Assembly: GCA_020161405.1 (NCBI GenBank)
Contig: JAIUOD010000005.1
Span: 1-64,000, forward strand
Reading direction: 5' to 3'
Source: Pseudomonadota bacterium
GTDB lineage: Bacteria; Pseudomonadota; Alphaproteobacteria; Caulobacterales; Aquidulcibacteraceae
Length of the DNA stretch: 64,000 nt
The position numbers were made by a program, and so were the translations under genes. The notes below the pieces were generated by a model that did no database searches, had not been told where the DNA came from, and saw only the letters and a list, made by a program, of their open reading frames with translations. Shown here in pieces: positions 19,597 to 26,985 of this stretch. Positions within the stretch are counted from its first letter, which is position 1. Each line of letters starts with the position of its first letter.

Positions 19597-19630
19597 AAAA
19601 AAGCCTGCCAATGGAATTGGCAGGCTTTTT
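19597..19630. terminator. Terminator of serA
   Basis: AAAAAGCCTGCCAAT and ATTGGCAGGCTTTTT pair over 15 bases around GGA, giving T runs on both strands. It ends serA and can also stop plus-strand reading from tRNA-Thr. Confidence 0.85.
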
Positions 19631-19649
19631 ATGTTTGGTTTTGTAAATT

Positions 19650-21227
19650 CTAGAATTTCAAAACTTTGGCATAGCGTACTTGTGGTAATGCTTTTAGTTT
19701 TGCCAAAACATCGGCTGGTACGTCTGCATCAATACCTAAAAGGGCGATTGCGTCTTGGCCTTCGCCTTCACGGCCTAAGTGGAAAGTTGCGATATTTATG
19801 CCCGCTTCACCAAGAAGGCTTCCTAATGCACCAATGAAACCTGGTTTGTCTGTATTATTGATGAAAAGCATGTGCGGGTGGAATTGGGCCTCTAAATCCA
19901 TTGATTTCACTTCAACCACTTTTGGTTGACCGCCAACAATTGTGCCCGCAATTGTACGCCATTTGCCTTCTGTTTTCACTTTAACGCGAACCAAAGAATC
20001 ATAAATTGGCGAAGTTTCGCGTTTTGCTTCTAATAATGAAGTTCCACGCTCTTTCAAAATTGCAGGGGCAGCAACCATATTAATGTCTGACATCATTGGG
20101 CGCAAAACTTCGGCAATGATTGCGCTGCTTAATGGCGCAGTTTTAAGACCCGTTACATCGCCTTCATATTCGATTTCAACGGCTTCAAGATCTTTATCAA
20201 CCACTTGCCCCGCAAATGCACCAAGTTTGGTTGCCAAAGCCACCCAAGGCTTAAGTTTTGGTGCTTCTTCGGCAGTGATTGATGGTGTGTTCAATGAATT
20301 TGTAACCGCACCCGTTGTTAAATAATCGGCGATTTGTTCGGCAACCTGCAAAGCAACATTTTCTTGTGCTTCGGTGGTTGATGCACCCAAATGCGGGGTT
20401 GCGGTGAAATTCGGACAACCGAAAAGCACGTTTTCTTTGGCAGGCTCTGTTACAAATACGTCAAAGGCTGCGCCCGCAACATGGCCTGATTTTAGTGCTT
20501 CTGCCAAAGCGGTCTCATCAACCAAACCACCACGTGCACAATTTACAATCAACACGCCTTTTTTCAGTTTTGCGATATTTTCGCGGCTCAAAATATTGCG
20601 GGTTTTATCGGTCAATGGAACGTGCATTGTGATTGCATCGGCGCGTTTGAATAATTCTTCTAATTCAACTTTTTCAACGCCAAGTTCAATTGCGCGCTCT
20701 GGTGATAAGAACGGGTCATATGCAACCACTTTCATTTTAAGGCCAAGTGCGCGGTCGGCAACGATTGAACCAATATTGCCGCAACCAATCAAACCAAGGG
20801 TTTTTGCATAAAGTTCAACACCATTAAAGCGGTTTTTTTCCCATTTGCCTGCTTGGGTTGAAACATCTGCCGCGCCGATTTGGCGGGCTGCGGCGAATAA
20901 TAATGCGATTGCATGTTCGGCGGTCGTGATTGCATTACCAAATGGCGTGTTTTCAACGATAACGCCGCGTTTTGTTGCCTCTGGAATATCAACATTATCA
21001 ACGCCAATACCTGCACGGCCAATAACTTTTAAATTTGTTGCCGCCGCCAAAACGTCTTTATCAACTTTGGTTGCTGAACGAATTGCAAGACCTGCATATT
21101 CGCCAATGCAAGCGATTAATTCGTCTTTGGTCATGCCGGGTTTATAATCAACTTCGACACCACGATTTTTAAAAATGTCGATTGCTGCTTGTGAAATTTT
21201 GTCTGAAATAAGAACTTTGTTTGTCAT
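19650..21227 (-). CDS. serA: D-3-phosphoglycerate dehydrogenase
   Basis: A 525-residue enzyme that oxidises 3-phosphoglycerate to 3-phosphohydroxypyruvate, the first step of serine synthesis. The start at 21227 has AGAGAAACC before it and gives MTNKVLISDKIS; the longer frame is read through a palindrome. The NAD-binding GLIGCGNIGSIVADRA is near 147; the active-site Arg, Glu and His are in NCARGG, VTEPA and ATPHLGAST; a long form C-terminus has the intervening allosteric domain and an ACT domain (last 75 residues). It follows serC, with repeats F and G in the gap. Confidence 0.95.
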   Translation of the reverse strand: MTNKVLISDKISQAAIDIFKNRGVEVDYKPGMTKDELIACIGEYAGLAIRSATKVDKDVLAAATNLKVIGRAGIGVDNVDIPEATKRGVIVENTPFGNAITTAEHAIALLFAAARQIGAADVSTQAGKWEKNRFNGVELYAKTLGLIGCGNIGSIVADRALGLKMKVVAYDPFLSPERAIELGVEKVELEELFKRADAITMHVPLTDKTRNILSRENIAKLKKGVLIVNCARGGLVDETALAEALKSGHVAGAAFDVFVTEPAKENVLFGCPNFTATPHLGASTTEAQENVALQVAEQIADYLTTGAVTNSLNTPSITAEEAPKLKPWVALATKLGAFAGQVVDKDLEAVEIEYEGDVTGLKTAPLSSAIIAEVLRPMMSDINMVAAPAILKERGTSLLEAKRETSPIYDSLVRVKVKTEGKWRTIAGTIVGGQPKVVEVKSMDLEAQFHPHMLFINNTDKPGFIGALGSLLGEAGINIATFHLGREGEGQDAIALLGIDADVPADVLAKLKALPQVRYAKVLKF

Positions 21228-21265
21228 TTTGGTTTCTCTTGAATTTGGAAAATATTTGGGAAAAC

Positions 21266-21315
21266 AGCCACCCTTCCGTCTCGCTTTGCGAGCCACCTTC
21301 CCTCAAGGGAAGGAA
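21266..21315 (-). repeat. Palindromic repeat, copy F
   Basis: On the minus strand: CCTTCCCTTGAGGGAAGG, then GTGG, second hairpin CTCGC/GCGAG, then ACGGAAGGGTGGCT. It sits in the serC-serA spacer, paired head to head with copy G. Confidence 0.85.
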
Positions 21316-21319
21316 TTAA

Positions 21320-21367
21320 CTGCTTCCCTTGAGGGAAGCTGTCACCAAAGGTGACTGAAGGGTGGCT
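21320..21367 (+). repeat. Palindromic repeat, copy G
   Basis: On the plus strand: CTTCCCTTGAGGGAAG, second hairpin GTCACC/GGTGAC, then TGAAGGGTGGCT. It ends six bases from the serC stop codon. F and G together are bounded by inverted AGCCACCCTTC / GAAGGGTGGCT. Confidence 0.85.
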
Positions 21368-21372
21368 TTAAA

Positions 21373-22569
21373 TTATGAAAGTTTCGCAACCTCGGTCGCA
21401 AAGGCCCAATCGAGCCAAGGAAGCAGGGCAATAATGTCCGAAGTTTCAACGGTTGCGCCCGCCCAAATCCTAAGCCCAGGAGGGGCAGCGCGATAGCCAC
21501 CAACATCCAATGCCGCGCCCGCTTTTTCAAGCGCAGAGGCCAAGGCTTTGGCAAAGGCTTCTTGCCCATCGGCATCAAGCGATGTTACGCGCTTATCAAC
21601 AACTTTGATACAAACCGAAGTATTTGATTTTGTATCATCACGCGAAGATAGGTTTTCCACCCAATCAGTTTTGGCAATCCATGCCTCAATTGCCGCAAGA
21701 TTTGCGTCGGCGCGCGCCATAAGGCCTTTATAGCCGCCCAAATCTTTCGCCCATAATAATGCGTCAATATAATCTTCAACCGCAAGCATTGATGGGGTGT
21801 TTATGGTTTCGCCTTTGAAAATACCCTCAATAAGTTTGCCGCCTTTGGTCATGCGGAAAATTTTTGGCAAAGGCCAAGGTGGGGAATAGGTTTCCAAGCG
21901 TTCAACTGCGCGCGGTGATAAAATCAAAATGCCGTGACCACCCTCACCGCCCAAGGCTTTTTGCCATGAAAGTGTGATTACGTCTAATTTTGCCCAATCT
22001 AATTCTTGGGCGAATGCCGCCGATGTTGCATCACAAATCGCCAAACCTTCGCGGTCTTCTGCAATCCAATCAGCATTCGGAACTTTTACGCCCGATGTTG
22101 TGCCATTCCATGTGAAAATTACGTCATGGGTTCTAGTTGGAACTTTGGCCAAATCAGGCAAATCGCCATAGCCCGCTTTGTGTAATTCATTTGGCACTTT
22201 AAGTTGTTTAACAACATCAGTTACCCATTCTTCGCCAAAGCTTTCAAATGCCACAAGCGCAACAGGTTTTGGCCCAAGCATTGACCAAAGCGCCATCTCA
22301 ACCGCGCCAGTATCAGACGCAGGAACAATACCGATACGATAATCAGCAGGAACATTTAAAACTTCGCGGGTTAAATCAATCGCCAATGCAAGGCGGTTTT
22401 TACCAATTTTCGAACGATGCGAACGCCCAAGGCTTTCCGTGGCAAGGTTTGAAGCCGACCAATTCGGGCGCTTCTTAGTTGGCCCAGAAGAAAAACGTGG
22501 ATCAGCAGGTTTGGTAGAAGGTTGCGCAATAATATTCACGCCCGCGCCGGCGTTATTTTCATTTGTCAT
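21373..22569 (-). CDS. serC: Phosphoserine aminotransferase
   Basis: A 398-residue PLP enzyme that converts 3-phosphohydroxypyruvate and glutamate to O-phosphoserine. The Schiff-base lysine is in LSWQKALGGEGGHG near residue 200. It is of the alphaproteobacterial SerC type (TIGR01365-like), which starts with PSTKPADPRFSSGPTKKRP. The ATG at 22569 is used; a TTG at 22575 is an alternative, and GAGGAT serves as ribosome site. It leads the serC-serA pair and is preceded by a probable serC RNA element that could mask its ribosome site. Confidence 0.94.
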   Translation of the reverse strand: MTNENNAGAGVNIIAQPSTKPADPRFSSGPTKKRPNWSASNLATESLGRSHRSKIGKNRLALAIDLTREVLNVPADYRIGIVPASDTGAVEMALWSMLGPKPVALVAFESFGEEWVTDVVKQLKVPNELHKAGYGDLPDLAKVPTRTHDVIFTWNGTTSGVKVPNADWIAEDREGLAICDATSAAFAQELDWAKLDVITLSWQKALGGEGGHGILILSPRAVERLETYSPPWPLPKIFRMTKGGKLIEGIFKGETINTPSMLAVEDYIDALLWAKDLGGYKGLMARADANLAAIEAWIAKTDWVENLSSRDDTKSNTSVCIKVVDKRVTSLDADGQEAFAKALASALEKAGAALDVGGYRAAPPGLRIWAGATVETSDIIALLPWLDWAFATEVAKLS

Positions 22570-22576
22570 AATCAAT

Positions 22577-22634
22577 CATCCTCACAGATGAGCGTCCTAC
22601 GTTGGGATAGGATGGCCCAGCGCCCTAGTAACAT
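22577..22634 (-). ncRNA. Probable serC RNA leader element
   Basis: Directly upstream of serC on the minus strand is GGCCATCCTATCCCAACGTAGGACGC, in which TCCTA (22612-22608) can pair with TAGGA (22599-22595). CATCCT can instead pair with AGGATG, which includes the serC ribosome site (22583-22578). A conserved element called the serC RNA motif is known upstream of serC in Alphaproteobacteria, with a hairpin near the ribosome site. The position and the switchable pairing fit; I match it from memory, not from a covariance model. Confidence 0.55.
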
Positions 22635-22706
22635 GTGGGAATTTAATTGCAAGGGGAAATTTATGGGAGGGTGCGAAATTATTGTGCAGAACATTTCAAC
22701 GTTGCG

Positions 22707-22764
22707 CGTCTCCTTCCCCAAAATGGGGAAGGTGGCATTTGCGAAGCAAAAGACGGAAGGGGAA
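22707..22764 (+). repeat. Palindromic repeat, copy B
   Basis: CGTCTCCTTCCCCA/TGGGGAAGG, GTGG, second hairpin TTTGC/GCAAA, then AGACGGAAGGGG. It lies just past the stop codon of the gene at 22790 (minus strand), in opposite orientation to it. Confidence 0.9.
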
Positions 22765-22789
22765 CCTTAAAACTACTAAGGTGTAATGG

Positions 22790-23413
22790 CTATTTTACTG
22801 ACAAGATAAGTCGCTCCAATCCTTCCAACTTAAACGGAATAATAACGCCAAAAACCTCTACAAATAGCGGATTAAACATTCCGAAAAAGAAAGCAAATGC
22901 AGATGTCGCCCCTAACAGATAGCACCAATTATTCAGCCTATTCACTAATTTATTCGTCTCAATCGAAGCAGCTTCGTAATTTTGACTGCGTTCAATTTCC
23001 TTTTTCATATCCTCATTTATATAATTTGCCAAATTGTTGTGAATCGAAGGCACTTGAGTAGCATGACGTGAAATATACATGCTTTGCAAGCTATCAAATA
23101 ATAATGAAAGCGCATTTTTGTATCTCGCTTGTATTCCAACAAAAACAACTATAATCCCAAAAAAACTTCCGAGGCAAAATGAGATTAATGAAGCGAAAAG
23201 GCTATATATTAGAGTTGCCTCTTTCACAGCAACTAGAAGCGTAATAACACCTGCGATTGCAGCAACGTTCCCGTTAAGAAGGTACCAAGTAAACTTGCTC
23301 TCATCATTTGCTGCTAGAGTTGTATATACCTTAGACATTTCTAAATCATAGAGTGAATGTGATTTATATTCTTCTTCTATATGCTTGCCGATTTCTTCCA
23401 TGTTTAAGTCCAT
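22790..23413 (-). CDS. Membrane protein of unknown function (207 aa)
   Basis: Not recognised. A hydrophilic, acidic N-terminus (about 40 residues with MEEIGKHIEEEYKSHSLYD) is followed by two closely spaced hydrophobic helices (about 43-62 and 70-92), a polar central helix-rich part with paired charges (about 93-160), and a further hydrophobic stretch (about 164-190). No signal peptide. Such a two-hairpin layout with a helical cytoplasmic domain resembles small effector-type membrane proteins but gives no family. It lies between repeats B and C, next to the DUF559 gene, in the accessory patch. Confidence 0.65.
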   Translation of the reverse strand: MDLNMEEIGKHIEEEYKSHSLYDLEMSKVYTTLAANDESKFTWYLLNGNVAAIAGVITLLVAVKEATLIYSLFASLISFCLGSFFGIIVVFVGIQARYKNALSLLFDSLQSMYISRHATQVPSIHNNLANYINEDMKKEIERSQNYEAASIETNKLVNRLNNWCYLLGATSAFAFFFGMFNPLFVEVFGVIIPFKLEGLERLILSVK

Positions 23414-23463
23414 TCATAAAAGGCTTATATCTACGAATTACTCCAAGATATTATTTATTGCTT

Positions 23464-23519
23464 AACCCCTTCCGTCAGGGCTTCGCCCTGCCACCTTCCC
23501 CATTTTGGGGAAGGAGACG
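23464..23519 (-). repeat. Palindromic repeat, copy C (overlaps a gene end)
   Basis: On the minus strand: CGTCTCCTTCCCCAAAATGGGGAAGG, GTGG, second hairpin CAGGGC/GCCCTG, ACGGAAGGGG. Its first 45 bases are the last 15 codons of the DUF559 gene. Confidence 0.9.
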
Positions 23520-23849
23520 TGCGGCGCAAATTTGAAGGGCAGTGGCGATTTTATCGCATACTAAATTAAAATCACGGCGAACTTCGATATTTTGGATACG
23601 TAAAATTGAATAGCCTTGAGATTGCAAATACTCATCGCGAATCTTATCATTACCATAGTGAAGATGATGTTCACCATCAATTTCAACAATTAATCGCGCC
23701 TTGTGACAAATAAAATCTACAATATATTTTCCAATTGGTTCTTGGCGATTAAATCTGACACCAAAACCATTTCTTCGAACCGCGCCCCAAACCCGCAATT
23801 CTTCGAGTGTCATTTTTTGCCTAAGTTCACGCGCGTAAAAATTTGCCAT
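23475..23849 (-). CDS. DUF559 (Vsr/PD-(D/E)XK-like) endonuclease-domain protein
   Basis: A 124-residue protein of the DUF559 family, which shares the fold of very-short-patch repair and restriction endonucleases. The family motifs are visible: ARELRQKMTLEELRVWGAVR at the start, FNRQEPIGKYIVDFICHKARLIVEIDGEHH (acid and metal residues D, E, D and His), and GYSILRIQNIEVRRD. It normally ends near residue 110; here the last residues (RLLPQNGEGGRAKP) are translated from palindromic repeat C. Activity of the family is not established biochemically to my knowledge. The gene lies between copies C and D, in a tail-to-tail arrangement of repeats. Confidence 0.88.
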   Translation of the reverse strand: MANFYARELRQKMTLEELRVWGAVRRNGFGVRFNRQEPIGKYIVDFICHKARLIVEIDGEHHLHYGNDKIRDEYLQSQGYSILRIQNIEVRRDFNLVCDKIATALQICAARLLPQNGEGGRAKP

Positions 23850-23889
23850 ATATGTTCATTATTTGTTCCAAAGCAAAATGTCAATATCA

Positions 23890-23948
23890 CGTCTCCTTCC
23901 CCAATATGGGGAAGGTGGATTTTGCCGTAGGCAAAAGACGGAAGGGGT
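23890..23948 (+). repeat. Palindromic repeat, copy D
   Basis: CGTCTCCTTCCCCA/TGGGGAAGG, GTGG, second hairpin TTTTGC/GCAAAA, AGACGGAAGGGG. Its end abuts the stop codon of the Doc-like gene (23948-23950, minus strand). Confidence 0.9.
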
Positions 23949-24334
23949 TAATTACAATTTCCCCGCAACCATCCCGCCAAACCCTCTTCACTTAAATTCC
24001 CTGCCGCCAATTCTAAGAACGCGGCTGCGGCTTCTGCTTGTGTTGCTTTGAAGGGGGTGTTGTGGGTTCGTAGGAATGCGATTGTGCATAGAAATGCGGT
24101 GCGTTTATTGCCGTCTAAAAATGGGTAGTTTCGGGTGATGCCGAAACCGTATGCGGCCGCAAGTAAATATACATCGGCAGCGCCATTGGCGGCGATGTTT
24201 TGTGGGCGGGCTAATGCGCTTTGTAAAAGGCCAATGTCGCGTATTCCATCAAGGCCGCAATAATTGCGGATTGACATTTGCGTGACCTTAATTGTTATAA
24301 CCAAAGTTATAACGCAACCCATGCGCATTTTCAA
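23948..24334 (-). CDS. Doc-like (death-on-curing, Fic-fold) protein without catalytic His
   Basis: Recognisable as a Doc-type Fic protein from GLDGIRDIGLLQSALARPQN and from the catalytic loop. In Doc and Fic toxins this loop begins with a histidine; here it reads NYPFLDGNKRTAF, so the histidine is Tyr (codon TAC, one transition from CAC). The N-terminus is also degenerate: the family segment that should read roughly IHxxQIxEHGG is RNYCG-like, and a first Met at 24277 gives only 109 residues. No antitoxin gene (phd-like) is upstream. It is probably an inactive relic; a palindromic GTTATAAC pair at 24296-24315 lies in front. Alternatively it may bind nucleotide without catalysis. Confidence 0.75.
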   Translation of the reverse strand: MKMRMGCVITLVITIKVTQMSIRNYCGLDGIRDIGLLQSALARPQNIAANGAADVYLLAAAYGFGITRNYPFLDGNKRTAFLCTIAFLRTHNTPFKATQAEAAAAFLELAAGNLSEEGLAGWLRGNCN

Positions 24335-24378
24335 TAAAAATTTATTGCGCGTCTATTTAAACTCTATAAATTGCCAAT

Positions 24379-24843
24379 ATGGCGATTAAGTATTTTCTTT
24401 ATTTGTGGAATCCGAATGTTTGGCATTGGGCGGATTTGGATGAGGCGGTGGAAATTGTTGCGCGTGGCGGGGAATATTTGGATTCTTGGACCTGTGGGCC
24501 GCGCAAAGATATTGAAATTGGTGATAAATTCTTTCTTATGAAACTTGGCAATATTGGTCCCAATAAAAAAGGAATTGCGGGCGGCGGAACAATTATCAAA
24601 GATCCCAAGTTTCGCCTTCATTGGGATGAAGCCCGCGCGCAAAATGGCGAACAAATTCGATCAACCGACATAAGGTTTGAGGCATTATCGCAAAACCCCA
24701 TTATCTCCCTTGATTATTTAAAAGATCGCCACCCATCCAAATATTGGACACCGCGCAATTCAGGAACAATAATCCCCCCACATATTGGCGAAGAATTATA
24801 TAAATTTTTATTGCAAGATAGTTTTATTCAACCCTTTTATTAA
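24379..24843 (+). CDS. Single-domain EVE-like protein
   Basis: A 154-residue soluble protein. The opening KYFLYLWNPNVWHW, GDKFFLMKLGN and GIAGGGTI are the strand pattern of the EVE-like (PUA-fold) domain that is often found at the N-terminus of HNH-nuclease and other restriction-type proteins, where such domains bind modified bases. Here it stands alone, with no nuclease attached. The 3-prime end overlaps the convergent TRIC gene by 20 bases. The ATG lacks a clear Shine-Dalgarno. Its position beside DUF559 and Doc-like genes fits a defence-related patch. Substrate unknown. Confidence 0.65.
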   Translation: MAIKYFLYLWNPNVWHWADLDEAVEIVARGGEYLDSWTCGPRKDIEIGDKFFLMKLGNIGPNKKGIAGGGTIIKDPKFRLHWDEARAQNGEQIRSTDIRFEALSQNPIISLDYLKDRHPSKYWTPRNSGTIIPPHIGEELYKFLLQDSFIQPFY

Positions 24844-25444
24844 ACCCCGGAAGCGTAAGGCCATAAATAATCGCGGCGGCGCGAAGTGATAATGCAAGTG
24901 TAAAGGCAATGATTGCACTTATCCAAAACCCAATATTAAAGACCGAAAGAATTACAAAACTTGATGCGCCAACAAGGGCGGCAGTTATATAAATTTCACG
25001 GCGCAAAAGCATGTTTTGCTGATTTGCCAAAACATCGCGAATTATTCCGCCAACAACCGCGCTTATAATCCCCATAATTATGCAATTAAGCGGGCTTACG
25101 CCAAAACTCATGGCCTTATTTGCGCCTACAACGCAAAATGCGGCAAGGCCAATGGCGTCAAGCCATAAAAGAATATCAAACTTCCAAACCACACGCCCCA
25201 AAACCCATACAAAACAGGCCGCAAAAATACTTATTGCAATATAGGCGGGTTGATTAATCCAAAAAACTGGTGCGCCAATCAATAAATCGCGCAATGTGCC
25301 ACCGCCCACACCCGTGATTGCGGCAAAGAAGCAAAAGGCGATAATATCATGCTTTTTCTTTGCCGCCGCAAAAGCGCCCGTTGCCGCGAAAACAAATGTG
25401 CCCGCGTAATCAAGAAATGTGAAAATATGCGAAATTTCATTCAT
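24824..25444 (-). CDS. TRIC-type (YicG/UPF0126) cation channel
   Basis: A 206-residue protein with seven membrane helices arranged as two repeats, each with a glycine-rich kink: AITGVGGGTLRDLLIG and ISAVVGGIIRDVLANQQ. These signatures identify the bacterial TRIC family, trimeric K+-permeable channels of the inner membrane. The start at 25444 (MNEISH) is preferred over 25483. Divergent from the queuosine-precursor transporter. Confidence 0.93.
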   Translation of the reverse strand: MNEISHIFTFLDYAGTFVFAATGAFAAAKKKHDIIAFCFFAAITGVGGGTLRDLLIGAPVFWINQPAYIAISIFAACFVWVLGRVVWKFDILLWLDAIGLAAFCVVGANKAMSFGVSPLNCIIMGIISAVVGGIIRDVLANQQNMLLRREIYITAALVGASSFVILSVFNIGFWISAIIAFTLALSLRAAAIIYGLTLPGFNKRVE

Positions 25445-25525
25445 ACTTTTGACTATAACAAATCCCGTAAAATTCAAAGGCATATTTATACTTGCGCGTT
25501 TTTAAATGGGCGTTAAATTGTTCGA

Positions 25526-26266
25526 ATGACAAATGAAGCCCCAAAACATATTGCCGCCAATTCACTTCACGATAAGCCAATGAAATATTTTGATTTCATA
25601 ATGGCGGCCTTTGTTGCGATTTTGCTTTTGTCCAATGTGATTGGGGCGGCAAAATTGGTTGAGGTAAAAATGCCAATTTTTGGCACTTTTATTTTTGGGG
25701 CGGGTATTATGTTCTTCCCAATTTCCTATATTTTGGGCGATGTTTTAACCGAGGTTTATGGCTATGCCCGCGCGCGGCGTTGTATATGGGCGGGTTTTGT
25801 TGGGCTTATATTTATGGCGATTATGTCATGGGTTGTTGTAAGCCTTCCGCCCGCGCACATTTGGGGAAATCAGGCGGCCTATGAAGTAGTTTTTGGGCAG
25901 GTTTGGCGTATTGTTTTGGCATCAATCATTGCATTTTGGGCGGGTGAATTTGTTAATTCATTCGTTCTTGCGCGCATGAAAATCCTAACCCAAGGCAAAG
26001 CATTATGGAGCCGCACAATCGGAAGCACGATTTTTGGGCAATTTATTGATAGTTTGATTTTCTATCCCCTTGCCTTTTGGGGCGCGGAAGGCTGGACGCA
26101 TCAAGGCGTTATAAGCGTGCTTTTCACCAATTGGGCGCTTAAGGTTTTATGGGAAATTTTTTTAACGCCCCTAACCTACGCAGTAATTGGCTTTTTGAAA
26201 CGCAAAGAAGGGCTTGATGTCTATGATGAAGGTACAAATTTCACGCCATTTAGCGCGGAAGTTTAA
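25526..26266 (+). CDS. yhhQ: Queuosine precursor transporter (YhhQ/VUT family)
   Basis: A 246-residue inner-membrane protein with about six helices. Family features are LLSNVIGAAKLVEV, PISYILGDVLTEVYGYARARR, and the motif near the C-terminus QFIDSLIFYPLAF. YhhQ imports the precursors of queuosine, preQ0 or preQ1, used for tRNA wobble modification. It stands alone here with no que genes in the window. Its stop overlaps the convergent Sel1 gene by 4 bases. Confidence 0.92.
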   Translation: MTNEAPKHIAANSLHDKPMKYFDFIMAAFVAILLLSNVIGAAKLVEVKMPIFGTFIFGAGIMFFPISYILGDVLTEVYGYARARRCIWAGFVGLIFMAIMSWVVVSLPPAHIWGNQAAYEVVFGQVWRIVLASIIAFWAGEFVNSFVLARMKILTQGKALWSRTIGSTIFGQFIDSLIFYPLAFWGAEGWTHQGVISVLFTNWALKVLWEIFLTPLTYAVIGFLKRKEGLDVYDEGTNFTPFSAEV

Positions 26267-26916
26267 TCCTTAGAGTATTTTTCATGCATTTGGCATGATT
26301 CATTTTTTCCCAATTCACATGCCTGTTTTAAATATCCCAATGCTTTTGGAAGATTTGGTTCTACACCTGCGCCCTTGATATAAAGTTTGCCAATCAATTC
26401 GCATGAATCAGAATCTTTTAAACTGCACGCCTTGGTGAAATATTCTGCGGCAAGTGGTAAATCCTGTTTAACCTCATCATTTAGAATGTAATAAGTGCCC
26501 ATGACTGTGCAACCACGTGCATAGTTAAAATTACATGACTTTTGCAAATATGGCATTGTAATATTTGCTGGATTAATTGAATGGCCGGTTGCATCTTCTT
26601 TATAAATATAATCAAAACAAGCCTTGCCATCGCCTAAATCACAAGATTTTTTGTAATATTTCTTTGCATTTTCTTCTGATTTTACATAGCCAATTCCATA
26701 GGCATGCGAATCCCCAAGGCTTGAACATGATGGCGCGTGATTTGCTTTGCAACCACGTTCAAATATTTTGTTGGCTTCATCATTACGCTTAACAGCCTTA
26801 AATATATTGGCATTTTTATATTCGGCATCCCAATCTTGATTTTTATCAAACGCAAAAGTGGGGCTTGACGCTAATATGCTTAAACCAATGATAATCTTGC
26901 AGCTATTTTTCCACAT
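26263..26916 (-). CDS. Exported cysteine-rich Sel1-repeat protein 1
   Basis: A 217-residue exported protein (signal cut near TFAF, residue 23). It has about five 36-residue Sel1-like alpha/alpha repeats, each with a cysteine pair, as in GCKANHAPSCSSLGDSHAYGIG and SCDLGDGKACFDYI. This spacing is that of the Helicobacter cysteine-rich (Hcp) proteins, in which each repeat is closed by one disulfide. Such solenoids bind other proteins or glycans in the periplasm; older reports of beta-lactamase activity do not generalise. A second, longer paralogue lies just upstream, 69 bases away. Confidence 0.88.
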   Translation of the reverse strand: MWKNSCKIIIGLSILASSPTFAFDKNQDWDAEYKNANIFKAVKRNDEANKIFERGCKANHAPSCSSLGDSHAYGIGYVKSEENAKKYYKKSCDLGDGKACFDYIYKEDATGHSINPANITMPYLQKSCNFNYARGCTVMGTYYILNDEVKQDLPLAAEYFTKACSLKDSDSCELIGKLYIKGAGVEPNLPKALGYLKQACELGKNESCQMHEKYSKD

Positions 26917-26985
26917 TTAAAAACCCGAAATATAGTCAATAAATATATGTGTAATTTATAAATATGGCAAAATAAAGATTGAAAT

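Noticed and set aside
14706..23948. Repeats A-G considered as insertion sequences
   Set aside because: Each is about 50 bases with no transposase and no target duplication visible; they are palindromic REP-like elements instead.
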